Positions 1-8,003 of a DNA stretch of 64,000 nt are shown piece by piece. Location: positions 186,001 through 250,000 of the forward strand of contig CAVROM010000011.1 in NCBI GenBank assembly GCA_963722815.1, read 5' to 3'. The number at the start of each line of letters is the position of its first letter. The stretch's first letter is position 1. The notes under the pieces are model-generated. The model was not told the origin of the DNA. It did no database searches and worked only from the letters and a program-made list of their open reading frames with translations. This stretch comes from DASQFQ01 sp963722815. Its GTDB lineage: Bacteria > Actinomycetota > Thermoleophilia > Solirubrobacterales > Solirubrobacteraceae. Position numbers and translations under genes: made by a program.

Positions 1-478
1 ACTCGACGCCGTCGAGCTGGAAGTGCGTGCCGTCGTGGTGGACCGGGCCCTCCGCGCGCCAGATCGCGCGGATGACGTCGACGGCCTCGGCCAGCGCGTC
101 GACGCTCTGCCCGGCCGTCAGCCGCGGCAGGCCGAGCGCGACGAGCGCGTCGTGGTACGTGCCCGCCCCGATCCCCAGCTCGACGCGGCCGCCGCTGAGA
201 ATGTCGAGGCTGGCGGCGCTGCGCGCGAGCACGACCGGCGGCCGCAGCGGCAGGTTGGCGACGTTGGGCGCGACGCGGACGTTGGTGGTCGCCGCCGCGA
301 CGACCGACAGCAGCGTCCACGTGTCGAGGAAGGCCGACTGGTAGGGGTGGTCCTGGAAGCTGACGATGTCCAGCCCGGCGACGTCGGCGAGCCGCGACAG
401 CTCGACCACGGCGTCGGCCTGACGCGCCACCGGGACGATGAAGGCGCCGAACTGGAGGTCGTGGCGATAGTCGGGCAC
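1..478 (-). CDS. LLM-class flavin-dependent oxidoreductase (partial, 3' end outside window)
   Basis: This is the N-terminal part (about 159 residues) of a bacterial-luciferase-like monooxygenase. Such enzymes use reduced flavin (FMN or F420) to oxidise small organic molecules in the cytoplasm. Read on the minus strand from a GTG at 476-478, it gives the family's typical order: LQFGAFIVP at the first strand, GLDIVSFQDHPY, a TTNVRVAPNVANLPLRPP segment, the hallmark LDILSGGRVELGIGAG and a following WRAEGPVHHDGTHF. The frame stays open to base 1, so the C-terminal half lies outside the window. It diverges from the coiled-coil gene at 515. The exact substrate and cofactor cannot be told from this part. 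Confidence 0.8.
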   Translation of the reverse strand, partial: MPDYRHDLQFGAFIVPVARQADAVVELSRLADVAGLDIVSFQDHPYQSAFLDTWTLLSVVAAATTNVRVAPNVANLPLRPPVVLARSAASLDILSGGRVELGIGAGTYHDALVALGLPRLTAGQSVDALAEAVDVIRAIWRAEGPVHHDGTHFQLDGVE

Positions 479-514
479 CGGTGTGGAACGGTAATGCCGG
501 GTACCGTTGACCCC

Positions 515-1429
515 GTGGCGACCGCTCGCGGATCGGAGGACGCGCGCATCGAGTTCGCGCTCGACAGCTTCGACGTCGCCGACGGGAGGCTCGTTGTCGC
601 CGGCCGCTGGTACGGCGTGACCGGCCGGCGCTTCGTGCGCCCGGTCCTGGAGGTGGATGGCAAGCGCCGCGTGATCGCGGTGCTCGACCACAAGCCGTGG
701 CCGGCCATCGAAGGCGCCGAGTGGCTCGCGGCCTTCCCCCACGACGGGCCGGCCGGGCCGAGCCGGCTGCAGGTCGCGCCCGACATCGCGGTCGAGCTCC
801 CGCCCGCAGGGCCGGAGGCGGGTGACGGGAGGCCGCGGCTCGCGCGGATTGCGCGCGTGGTCGAGACGCCGAAGCCCAAGGCCAAGCCCAAGCCCAAGCC
901 CAAAGCGAAGCCGGAGCAGGCGCCCGCCCGCCGGAAGAGCGCCGAGCGCGAGCCGATCGACGCCGAGCTCGAGGCAATGCGCAAGCAGAAGGACGACGCG
1001 CGCGCGGAGACCGAGCGCCTGCGGAGCGAGCTCGACCAGACGAAGCGCGAGGTCGAGCGCCTCAGCGAGGAGCTGCGCCACGCCGACACCGACACCGACC
1101 GCCTGCGGACCGAGGTCAGCCACGCCCGCGCGGAGCTCAACACGGTCAAGGCGGGGCGGGACCAGACGCAGGCGAAGGCGCAGAGCGTGGAGGCCGACGC
1201 CGCGCGGCTGCGCACCGACGCCCAGCGCGCCCGGGCCGAGCGCGACGCCGCGAAGGCGGAGCTCGAGCGCGCCCGGCCGCTGCCGCCCAGCTCGCCTTAC
1301 ATCGCGCCGCGCCCGATGGCGTTCCAAGACCGCCGGTCCGGCCCGAGCTGGCGGCTCCGCGCGGGCGCCTCGCTCGCCGTGGCGGCGGTCCTGCTCATCC
1401 TCCTGCAGCTGGTGTTCGGGCTGTTCTGA
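515..1429 (+). CDS. Lys/Pro-rich coiled-coil protein with C-terminal membrane anchor
   Basis: A protein of about 304 residues with three visible parts. The N-terminal ~110 residues form a compact, beta-rich region (DSFDVADGRLVVAGRWYG) that may be a small domain. A linker of alternating Lys-Pro and Ala follows (bases 867-930, DNA repeat aagccc). Then comes a long charged coiled coil with heptad character (roughly residues 140-260) and a single C-terminal hydrophobic helix, LAVAAVLLILLQLVFGLF, ending at the stop. It therefore looks tail-anchored with the coiled coil in the cytoplasm. I chose GTG 515 because a TACCGT hexamer lies just upstream in a leaderless arrangement; an in-frame ATG at 494 is the alternative. 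No family is recognised. Confidence 0.7.
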   Translation: MATARGSEDARIEFALDSFDVADGRLVVAGRWYGVTGRRFVRPVLEVDGKRRVIAVLDHKPWPAIEGAEWLAAFPHDGPAGPSRLQVAPDIAVELPPAGPEAGDGRPRLARIARVVETPKPKAKPKPKPKAKPEQAPARRKSAEREPIDAELEAMRKQKDDARAETERLRSELDQTKREVERLSEELRHADTDTDRLRTEVSHARAELNTVKAGRDQTQAKAQSVEADAARLRTDAQRARAERDAAKAELERARPLPPSSPYIAPRPMAFQDRRSGPSWRLRAGASLAVAAVLLILLQLVFGLF

Positions 1430-1952
1430 GCATGCAGGTCACGGGCGGGCACTCCCCCGCCTGAGCAACCGCGGTGACCGCGAACCCGTGGCGCTCGTAG
1501 AGCGGGATCGTGCGCGGGTTGGGCGTCTCGAGGTAGGCCGGGAGCCCGTCGGCGTCGACGCGCTCGAGCCCCTCGCTCAGGAGCGCGGCGCCGAGGCCGG
1601 CGCCCTGCCGCTCCGGCCGCACGGCCAGCCACGGCAGGTACCAGTGCGCGAAGCGCGGGTGCGCGTCGTCCATCTGCCCGGCGACCGCGAGCACGTCGTC
1701 GTGCTTGGCGGGATCGACCGTCTCGGTGTACACCGCGCCGATCGCGTCGCCGTCCGGCTCGGCGCCCGGCGGCAGCCAGACGGCGACCGCGGCGAAGTCG
1801 TCGACAGCCGACGCCGTCCCCGCCCCCGCGAACGCCTCCACGAAGCGCGGGAAGTGCTTGAGGTATTCGGCCTCCTCCGGGTACAGCCAGCGCTCGACCG
1901 GATCGTCGATGAACGCCGCGACGATCGTGGCGATGGCCGGCGTCACATCCAT
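1395..1952 (-). CDS. GNAT-family N-acetyltransferase
   Basis: A 185-residue acetyltransferase of the GNAT fold, which transfers an acetyl group from acetyl-CoA to an amine. The acetyl-CoA-binding segment is visible as WLAVRPERQGAGLGAALL (motif A, R/Q-x-x-G-x-G/A), followed by LETPNPRTIPLYERHGF, which is motif B of the family. The length is normal. The start ATG at 1950-1952 is preceded at 6 bases by TAGGCT and has no Shine-Dalgarno sequence, so the mRNA is probably leaderless. The 3' end overlaps the convergent coiled-coil gene by 35 bases. The substrate is unknown. Confidence 0.85.
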   Translation of the reverse strand: MDVTPAIATIVAAFIDDPVERWLYPEEAEYLKHFPRFVEAFAGAGTASAVDDFAAVAVWLPPGAEPDGDAIGAVYTETVDPAKHDDVLAVAGQMDDAHPRFAHWYLPWLAVRPERQGAGLGAALLSEGLERVDADGLPAYLETPNPRTIPLYERHGFAVTAVAQAGECPPVTCMLRTARTPAAGG

Positions 1953-1983
1953 GCGGCGAGCCTACGTTCTACGGTGAAGGCCC
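1953..1983. promoter_or_regulatory. Divergent leaderless promoter pair
   Basis: Only 31 bases separate the acetyltransferase ATG (minus strand) from the exonuclease GTG (plus strand). Each start has its own TANNNT-type -10 hexamer at leaderless distance: TAGGCT on the minus strand (1959-1964) and TACGGT on the plus strand (1970-1975). Neither gene has a Shine-Dalgarno sequence. The two promoters face away from each other and their polymerase footprints overlap. Confidence 0.5.
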
Positions 1984-2841
1984 GTGCGGATCGCGACCTG
2001 GAACGTCAACTCGATCAAGCAACGCATGCCGCGGTTCCTGCCATGGCTGGACGAGCGGCAGCCCGACGTCGTGTGCCTGCAGGAGACCAAGCTCGCCGAC
2101 GACAAGCTCGCCGAGCTGCTCGGTGAGGAGCTCGCGCAGCGCGGCTACGAGGTCGCCGCGCACGGCGAGCCGGCCTGGAACGGCGTGGCGATCCTCTCGC
2201 GCGCCGGGCTCGAGGACGTCGTCGCGGGCATTCCCGGCGGCCCCGGCTTCCCCCACCAGGAGGCGCGTGCCGTCTCCGCGACGTGCGGCGGCATCCGCGT
2301 CGTCTCGGTCTACGTGCCGAACGGGCGCGTGCCCGACTCCGACCACTACGAGTACAAGCTCGCCTGGCTGAGCGCGCTGCGCGACACCATCGCGAACCCG
2401 GAGACGACCGTCGTGTGCGGCGACGTCAACATCGCCCCCGCGGACGAGGACGTCTTCGACCCCGACGCCTACGTCGGCCAGACCCACGTCACCCCGCGCG
2501 AGCGCGCGGCGCTGGGCGAGCTGCAGAGTGCCGGCCTCCACGACGTCGTGCGCGACCGCTGGCCCGGCGAGCGCGTCTTCTCGTACTGGGACTACCGCGC
2601 CGGCATGTTCCACCAGGACCTCGGGATGCGGATCGACCTGGTGCTGGCCGGTGACCGCGTGGCCGAGCGCGTCCAGGCCGCCTGGATCGACCGCCAGGCC
2701 CGCAAGGGCAAGGGGCCCAGCGACCACGCGCCGGTCATCGTCGACCTCGACGAGGCGCCCGACGGCGACATCGGGCCGGTGGTGCCGCCACCGAGCGCGC
2801 CGGTCACGAAGCGCGGCGCGAAGAAGCTCCCGCAGTCCTAG
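1984..2841 (+). CDS. xth: Exodeoxyribonuclease III (AP endonuclease, ExoA/XthA family)
   Basis: A 285-residue enzyme of the exonuclease/endonuclease/phosphatase superfamily that cuts DNA at abasic sites and removes 3'-blocking groups in base excision repair. The full set of family motifs is present: WNVNS with metal-site Asn7, CLQETK with Glu34, YVPNGR, GDVNIAP, FSYWDYR, GMRIDLVL and the catalytic GPSDHAPV near residue 255. The length is typical, with about 25 extra C-terminal residues. The GTG start at 1984 follows a TACGGT -10 hexamer. The stop abuts the stop of the convergent LigD-type polymerase, so two DNA-repair genes sit tail to tail. Confidence 0.95.
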   Translation: MRIATWNVNSIKQRMPRFLPWLDERQPDVVCLQETKLADDKLAELLGEELAQRGYEVAAHGEPAWNGVAILSRAGLEDVVAGIPGGPGFPHQEARAVSATCGGIRVVSVYVPNGRVPDSDHYEYKLAWLSALRDTIANPETTVVCGDVNIAPADEDVFDPDAYVGQTHVTPRERAALGELQSAGLHDVVRDRWPGERVFSYWDYRAGMFHQDLGMRIDLVLAGDRVAERVQAAWIDRQARKGKGPSDHAPVIVDLDEAPDGDIGPVVPPPSAPVTKRGAKKLPQS

Positions 2842-3894
2842 TCAGCGCGGGCGGTCGGTGTCGCGCGAGGGCTGCACGCGCTTCGGCTCGCCCGGCATCT
2901 TCGGGTAGTCGGGCGGATACGGCATGTCGCCCGACTCGTCGCGCTCGTACAGCTCGAGCAGCGGCTCGAGCGAGTGGGCGGCGTCGTCGATCGCCGCGTG
3001 GCGGTCGCCGACCTCGGCGAAGCGCGCCGGCATGGTGGCGACCGTGAAGTCCTCGGGCGCGACGTCGGGCAACTCGTCCCAGTCGAGCGGCGCCGACACC
3101 GGCGCGCCCGGCTTCGGCCGGATCGAGTAGGCCGAGGCGATCGTTCGGTCACGGGCGTTCTGGTTGTAGTCGATGAAGATGCGCTCGCCGCGCTCCTCCT
3201 TCCACCAGTTCGTGGTGACCTGGCCGGGCAGCCGCCGCTCGAGCTCGCGCCCGAACGCGATCGCCGCGTGGCGCACGTCGGTGAAGCTCCAGCGCGGCTC
3301 GATCCGCACGTAGATGTGCACGCCGCGCCCGCCCGACGTCTTCGGGAAGCCCGTGTAGCCGAGGTCGCCCAGCAGCGTCCGCGCCTCGGCGGCGACGCGC
3401 ACGGCGTCGGCGAAGTCGGTGCCCGGCTGCGGGTCGAGGTCGATGCGCAGCTCGTCGGGGTGGTCGACGTCTGCGTCGCGCACCGGCCACGGGTGGAACG
3501 TGATCGTCCCCATCTGCGCCGCCCAGCCCACGACCGCCACCTCGGTCGGGCAGACCTCGTCGGCGTGGCGGCCGGAAGGGAACTCGATCCGCGCGGTCTC
3601 GACGTAGTCGGGCGCGCCCTTCGGCACGCGCTTCTGGAAGAAGGCATCGCCGCCGCGCTGCTCGCGGGTCGACAGCACGATCCCCGGGTGCACGCCCTTG
3701 GGCCAGCGCTCGAGCGTCGTCGGCCGGTGCGAGAGCGCGCGCATGATGCCGTCCTCGACCGCCAGGTAGTAGTTGACGATGTCGAGCTTGCTGACCGCGG
3801 CGGAGCGCTCGGTGGCGGGGAAGATCACGCGGTCGCCGCTGGTGACGCGCAGATCGCGGCCGCCCGCTTCGACGATGGTCGTCTCCGAAGCCAT
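2842..3894 (-). CDS. Stand-alone LigD-type DNA polymerase/primase domain protein
   Basis: A 350-residue archaeo-eukaryotic-primase-type polymerase equal to the polymerase domain of LigD, which fills gaps and adds ribonucleotides during non-homologous end joining. Seen: VIFP near residue 23, a central LRIDLDPQPG carrying the metal-binding Asp152 and Asp154, SGGRGVHIYV, and the third acidic site FIDYNQNARDRT. No ligase or nuclease domain is attached, and no Ku gene is in the window. I used ATG 3892-3894 (MASETTIV) because TAGAAC lies 8 bases upstream in leaderless position. The pairing with exonuclease III fits a repair role; its ligase and Ku partners would have to be elsewhere. Confidence 0.9.
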   Translation of the reverse strand: MASETTIVEAGGRDLRVTSGDRVIFPATERSAAVSKLDIVNYYLAVEDGIMRALSHRPTTLERWPKGVHPGIVLSTREQRGGDAFFQKRVPKGAPDYVETARIEFPSGRHADEVCPTEVAVVGWAAQMGTITFHPWPVRDADVDHPDELRIDLDPQPGTDFADAVRVAAEARTLLGDLGYTGFPKTSGGRGVHIYVRIEPRWSFTDVRHAAIAFGRELERRLPGQVTTNWWKEERGERIFIDYNQNARDRTIASAYSIRPKPGAPVSAPLDWDELPDVAPEDFTVATMPARFAEVGDRHAAIDDAAHSLEPLLELYERDESGDMPYPPDYPKMPGEPKRVQPSRDTDRPR

Positions 3895-3954
3895 GCCGTC
3901 AAGTTCTACGGCACCGGTGGAATTTCCCTCCCGACCTTGCGTCCTCCCCCGACC

Positions 3955-4152
3955 GTGCTCCAGCTGCGCGTCGCCAAGGACGGCAAGCTGATCGGCACGC
4001 ACAACGACGGCACGGTCAAGAAGGCCGGCGTCGGCGTGTACGAGATCACGTTCAACATCTACGTCGAGACCACGCGGCCGCTGGTGTACAGCGACGGCAA
4101 GATCACGCCGTTCCTGACCAACCTCAGCTTCGACGTGGCCGCCATCTGCTGA
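3955..4152 (+). CDS. Possible small beta-rich protein or gene remnant
   Basis: A 65-codon open frame from GTG 3955 (or TTG 3937) to TGA 4152, lying between the LigD-type gene and the phosphatase gene. The peptide has alternating hydrophobic character (VGVYEITFNIYVETTRP, then LTNLSFDVAAIC at the end), like a beta-sandwich fragment or the end of an exported repeat protein. It has no signal peptide and no convincing ribosome-binding site. I do not recognise it. It could be a genuine small gene, or the tail of a lost larger one. Confidence 0.3.
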   Translation: MLQLRVAKDGKLIGTHNDGTVKKAGVGVYEITFNIYVETTRPLVYSDGKITPFLTNLSFDVAAIC

Positions 4153-4169
4153 GGCAACCGGGCAGCGCC

Positions 4170-4199
4170 GTCGCGGGGAGCCCATAGACTCCCCGCGAC
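4170..4199. promoter_or_regulatory. Perfect 11-bp inverted repeat over the phosphatase -10 region
   Basis: GTCGCGGGGAG (4170-4180) and its exact complement CTCCCCGCGAC (4189-4199) flank an 8-base centre that starts a TAGACT hexamer (4185-4190). The phosphatase GTG lies at 4209. The dyad therefore straddles the probable -10 box and start site. It could be an operator, or a hairpin ending any transcript from upstream. There is no T-tract, so I favour an operator. Confidence 0.5.
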
Positions 4200-4208
4200 C
4201 CGCCGCCC

Positions 4209-6347
4209 GTGACTGAGTCCGACCACCTACCGGTCCTGTCCGCCAGCCAGGCGCTGCGGTTCATCGCCGACGCCGGCGAGGTGCTCTCCAGCTCGCTCGA
4301 CTACGAGCAGACCCTGCGTCGCGTCGCCGTGCTCGCGGTGCCGGACTTCGCCGACTGGTGCGCGGTCTACATCCTCGGCGAGGGCGGGGCGGACGAGGTC
4401 GAGGTGTCCAGCGGCCACGAAGACCCGGAGGTCGAGGCGATGCTGCTCGGCATCCGCCGAGCGCGGCGCGACCGCGACGGCGCGTCGGAGTCGATCGAAG
4501 TCGGCGAGTCCGGCAGGTCGATCCTGGCCTCCGACGTCACCGTCTCCCCGACCGAGGAGGTCGACGACGGACTCTACGCCCGGCTCGCGCCGAAGTCGTA
4601 CATGCTCGTGCCGCTCGCCGCGCGCGGCCGCGCCCTGGGGTCGCTGACGCTGCTCTCGACCCGTGAGGGTCGCCACTACGGCAAGGCCGACCTCGAGTTC
4701 GCGGAGACGCTCGCGGGCCGCTGCGCGCTGGCGATCGACAACGCGCGGCTGCACGCCGTCGCCGAGCGAACGCTCACGCTGCTCGACTCCGTGTTCGCGA
4801 CCGCGCCGGTCGGGCTCGCGTTCGTCGACCACGACCTGAGCTTCGTGCGCGTCAACGACACGATGCGCGCCTACCGCGAGCACCTCGGCGAGCTCGAGGA
4901 CGTGTGCCGGCGCGTGCTCGAGAGCGGCGCGTCGGTCCATGACCTCCAGCTCAGCGGCGACGGGCGGCACTGGAACGTGTCGTGCGCGCCGGTGCGCGGG
5001 CCGGGCGGCGACATCGTCGGCGTCAGCGCCGTGGTGCTCGACGTCACCGAGCGCCAGCGGCTGCTCGACAGCGAGCGCGAGGGGCGCGCCCGCGCGGACT
5101 TCCTGGCGAGCGCCGGTGTCCTGCTGGACGAGACGCTCGACTACGAGCGCACGCTGCGCTCGGTGGCCGACATCGCGGTCCCCGAGGTCGCCGACTGGTG
5201 CGGGGTGAGCGTGCTCGACGGCGGCGGCGTGCTGCAGCAGGTCGCCGCCGCCCACATCGACCCCGAGCAGCGACGGCTGGGCGAGGAGCTCCAGCGCCGC
5301 TTCCCGTCCAACCGCAGCCAGGAGACCGGCTCGCTGCGGGTCGCGCGCAGCGGCGTCACCGAGTTCGTACCCGAGATCACCGAGGAGATGCTCGTCGCCG
5401 GCATCCCGGACCCGGACCAGCTCGCGCTCGTGCGCAGGCTCGGCCTGCGCTCGGTCATCATCGCCCCGCTGCGCGCCCGCACGCGGACGTTCGGGGCGAT
5501 CACGCTCGCCAACTCGAGCTCGAGCCGGCTCTTCGACCAGGCCGACGTGCAGCTCGCCGAGGAGCTCGCGCGGCGGGCGGCGACCGCGATCGACAACGCG
5601 CGCCTGTACACGGAGCGCACCCACATCGCCCACACGCTGCAGGCGCGCCTGCTGCCGGCGCGGCTGCCCGAGATCCCCGGCGCCGTACTCGCCGCCCGCT
5701 ACCGCGCGGCGGGCGAGCTCAACGAGGTCGGCGGGGACTTCTACGACGTCTTCCCGCGCTCGTCGGAGGAGTGGGCGATGGTGGTCGGCGACGTCTCCGG
5801 CAAGGGCCCCGAGGCTGCCGCCATCACCGCGCTCGCGCGCTACACGCTGCGCGCCGGCGCCCTCGACGACGACGCGCCCGAGAAGGCGCTGCGGCGGCTC
5901 AACGTCGCGATGCGCACCCACGACGACAGCGCGCAGTTCGCCACCGCCGCGCTCGCGTACCTGTCGACCGCGGGCAGCGGCCAGATCAACGTCCGCCTGT
6001 CGCTGGCCGGTCATCCACCCGCGATGGTCGTCCGCCACGACGGGTCGGTCGCGAGCGCCGGGACCTACGGCGACATGCTCGCGCTCGGCGACGACCCGAC
6101 GTTCCGCGAGACCCGGCTGCTGCTCGACCCGGGCGACGTGCTGCTCCTCTACACCGACGGCGTCACCGACGCCGGCCCGCGCAGCCGACCGTTCGGCGAG
6201 TTCGGCTTCGCCGAGCTGCTCGGCACGCTCGCGGGCGAGTCACCGCAGGCGGTGGTCGACGCGGTCGAGGCAGCGGTGGTCGCCGCCCACGAGGGCGAGC
6301 CCCGCGACGACATCGCGCTGCTCGCGCTCGGGCTCGCCCCCCGCTAA
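4209..6347 (+). CDS. GAF-PAS-GAF sensor with SpoIIE-type PP2C phosphatase domain
   Basis: A 712-residue cytoplasmic sensor phosphatase of the RsbU/RsbP type. Such proteins dephosphorylate a STAS anti-sigma-factor antagonist and so release a stress sigma factor. Domain order: GAF about 25-190, PAS about 195-290 (FVDHDLSFVRVNDTMR), a second GAF about 300-470 whose opening (LDYERTLRSVADIAVPEVADWC) repeats that of the first, then the PP2C domain about 490-710. The phosphatase metal-site motifs are intact: GGDFYDVF, GDVSGKG, LLYTDGVTDA and PRDDIALL. Start GTG 4209. The STAS protein at 6366-6698 is convergent and is the obvious substrate. The two GAF domains look like an internal duplication. The ligand is unknown. 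Confidence 0.93.
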   Translation: MTESDHLPVLSASQALRFIADAGEVLSSSLDYEQTLRRVAVLAVPDFADWCAVYILGEGGADEVEVSSGHEDPEVEAMLLGIRRARRDRDGASESIEVGESGRSILASDVTVSPTEEVDDGLYARLAPKSYMLVPLAARGRALGSLTLLSTREGRHYGKADLEFAETLAGRCALAIDNARLHAVAERTLTLLDSVFATAPVGLAFVDHDLSFVRVNDTMRAYREHLGELEDVCRRVLESGASVHDLQLSGDGRHWNVSCAPVRGPGGDIVGVSAVVLDVTERQRLLDSEREGRARADFLASAGVLLDETLDYERTLRSVADIAVPEVADWCGVSVLDGGGVLQQVAAAHIDPEQRRLGEELQRRFPSNRSQETGSLRVARSGVTEFVPEITEEMLVAGIPDPDQLALVRRLGLRSVIIAPLRARTRTFGAITLANSSSSRLFDQADVQLAEELARRAATAIDNARLYTERTHIAHTLQARLLPARLPEIPGAVLAARYRAAGELNEVGGDFYDVFPRSSEEWAMVVGDVSGKGPEAAAITALARYTLRAGALDDDAPEKALRRLNVAMRTHDDSAQFATAALAYLSTAGSGQINVRLSLAGHPPAMVVRHDGSVASAGTYGDMLALGDDPTFRETRLLLDPGDVLLLYTDGVTDAGPRSRPFGEFGFAELLGTLAGESPQAVVDAVEAAVVAAHEGEPRDDIALLALGLAPR

Positions 6348-6365
6348 CGGGGGTCGTGGACTCGA

Positions 6366-6698
6366 TCAGCCGAGCGCCTCGCGCGGGTCCTCGACCCAGG
6401 TGAGCTTCGAGCGCACACCGGTCATGTCCAGCACGCGCCCGACGCGCTCGCCGGGCGCGACGAACGACACCCGCGTGCCGCCACCGCGGTTGCGCAGCTC
6501 GATGATCATCCGCAGGCCCGAGGAGTCCATGAACTCGAGGTCCCGCAGATCGAGCACGACCGCCTGGCGGGCGCCGTGGCGATCGACCGTCTCCTCCACG
6601 GTGGGCACGGACATCAGGTCCAGCTCACCGTGCAGACGGAGCACCAGCAGCGTGCCGTCGTCCTCGACGTCGACTCTGAAGTTCGGTGATTCGATCAC
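6366..6698 (-). CDS. STAS-domain anti-sigma-factor antagonist
   Basis: A 110-residue single STAS domain of the SpoIIAA/RsbV type. These bind an anti-sigma kinase when unphosphorylated and are switched off by serine phosphorylation. The phosphorylation loop is clear: LRDLEFMDSSGLR (Ser59/Ser60), preceded by LHGELDL. It starts with GTG at 6696-6698. Its convergent neighbour is the SpoIIE-type phosphatase, and an RsbW-like kinase is encoded at about 31.0-31.5 kb, so the three partners of a switch are present though not in one operon. Confidence 0.93.
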   Translation of the reverse strand: MIESPNFRVDVEDDGTLLVLRLHGELDLMSVPTVEETVDRHGARQAVVLDLRDLEFMDSSGLRMIIELRNRGGGTRVSFVAPGERVGRVLDMTGVRSKLTWVEDPREALG

Positions 6699-6743
6699 GA
6701 CCGCGATTCAAGCACGCGCGCGGGCGGCTAGCTTGCAATCCAC

Positions 6744-8003
6744 ATGACACAAGCCGATCGGGTCGGCGCTGCCGTCGACGCCAACTGGGAGCGCGAGATC
6801 GAGTTCCTCCGAGGGCTCGTGACGCGCCGCAGCACGCTGGGTGACGAGGCGCTCGTGCAGCGCTTCGTGGCGGCCGAGCTCGGCGCGCTCGGGCTGGCCG
6901 TCGACACGTGGGAGATCGACGCGGCGAGCCTGGCCGAGCTGCGGGGCTACGGGCCGGTGGAGTGGTCCTTCGCGGGGCGACCGAACGTCGGCGCGCGCTG
7001 GGGCGGCGCGGGCGGCGGCCGCTCGCTCGTGCTCCAGGGGCACATCGACGTCGTGCCGGCCACGCCCGAGCATCACTGGACCCGCGACCCCTGGGGCGCC
7101 GAGGTCGCCGAGGGCCGGATGTGGGGCCGCGGCGCCGCGGACATGAAGGCGGGGGTCGCCGCGATGGTCTACGCGGTCCGCGCGCTGCGCGACGCAGGCG
7201 TGCGGCTGCGCGGCGACGTGAGTCTCGTCACGGTGATCGAGGAGGAGTGCACGGGCAACGGCGCGCTGTCCGCGCTGGCGCGCGGATACACCGGCGACGC
7301 GGCGATCATCCCCGAGCCGTTCGGGGACCAGGCGCTGGAGGCGCAGGTCGGCGTGCTGTGGGCGCGGATCACGGTGCGAGGCCGCGGCGGGCACGCCGAG
7401 CGCGCCAGCGAGGTGCAGAACGCGATCGCCAAGGCCGCGCGGGTCATTGACGCCGTGGGCGAGCTCGAGGCGGCCGCCAACCGCGCGGAGCGCCATCCGG
7501 CGTTCGAGGGCGTGGCGCACCCGCTCAACTACAACGTCGGCGTCGCGCGCGGCGGCGACTGGCCCTCGACCGTGCCCGAGGAGTGCGTGCTCGAGGTCCG
7601 GCTCGGCGCCTACCCGGGCGAGCGCCTGCCGGACGTCCAGGCGCGCTTCCGCGACGAGCTGACCGAGCGCGTGCGCGACGACCCCTGGCTCGCCGAGCAT
7701 CCGCCCGAAGTGACGTTCTACGCCTTCCAGGCGGACGGGTTCGCCATCGCCCGCGACGCCCCGATCATGCAGGCGCTCGCGGGCGTGCATCGTGACCTCA
7801 CGGGCGGCGAGCTCGGCTGCCTCGCCTTCACCGGGACCACCGACGCGCGCTTCTTCAACCTCTTCTACGACACGCCGGCCACGTGCTACGGCCCGCTGGG
7901 CGGCAACCTCCACGCGCCCGACGAGTGGGTGGACCTCGAGAGCGTCCGGCAGGTCACGAAGGTGCTCGCCGCGACCGCGATGGAGTGGTGCGGGGTCGCC
8001 TAG
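6744..8003 (+). CDS. M20-family metallopeptidase (ArgE/DapE/ACY1 type)
   Basis: A 419-residue zinc amidohydrolase/peptidase, cytoplasmic, probably removing an acyl group from an amino acid or cutting a small peptide. Metal ligands are in place: GHIDVVP (His100, Asp102 region), RGAADMKAG (Asp133), VIEEECTGNGA (catalytic and metal Glu pair), PEPFGD and the C-terminal GGNLHAPDEWV histidine. A dimerisation insert is seen in the middle (VRGRGGHAERAS). The ATG at 6744 follows TAGCTT (6729-6734), so translation is probably leaderless. The stop codon touches a 38-bp repeat shared with the convergent SDR gene. The substrate cannot be assigned. Confidence 0.92.
   Translation: MTQADRVGAAVDANWEREIEFLRGLVTRRSTLGDEALVQRFVAAELGALGLAVDTWEIDAASLAELRGYGPVEWSFAGRPNVGARWGGAGGGRSLVLQGHIDVVPATPEHHWTRDPWGAEVAEGRMWGRGAADMKAGVAAMVYAVRALRDAGVRLRGDVSLVTVIEEECTGNGALSALARGYTGDAAIIPEPFGDQALEAQVGVLWARITVRGRGGHAERASEVQNAIAKAARVIDAVGELEAAANRAERHPAFEGVAHPLNYNVGVARGGDWPSTVPEECVLEVRLGAYPGERLPDVQARFRDELTERVRDDPWLAEHPPEVTFYAFQADGFAIARDAPIMQALAGVHRDLTGGELGCLAFTGTTDARFFNLFYDTPATCYGPLGGNLHAPDEWVDLESVRQVTKVLAATAMEWCGVA

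Noticed and set aside
867..930. Repeated aagccc triplets, considered as a microsatellite or CRISPR-like repeat
   Set aside because: It encodes a Lys-Pro linker in frame; no spacers and no separate array.
118..1215. Long minus-strand frame across the coiled-coil gene
   Set aside because: Ser/Arg-rich shadow. Only the separate frame at 1-478 matches a protein family (flavin oxidoreductase).
6340..6366. CCCCC-GCTAAC-GGGGG as a terminator between the phosphatase and STAS genes
   Set aside because: Only a 5-bp stem and no T-tract; too weak to call.
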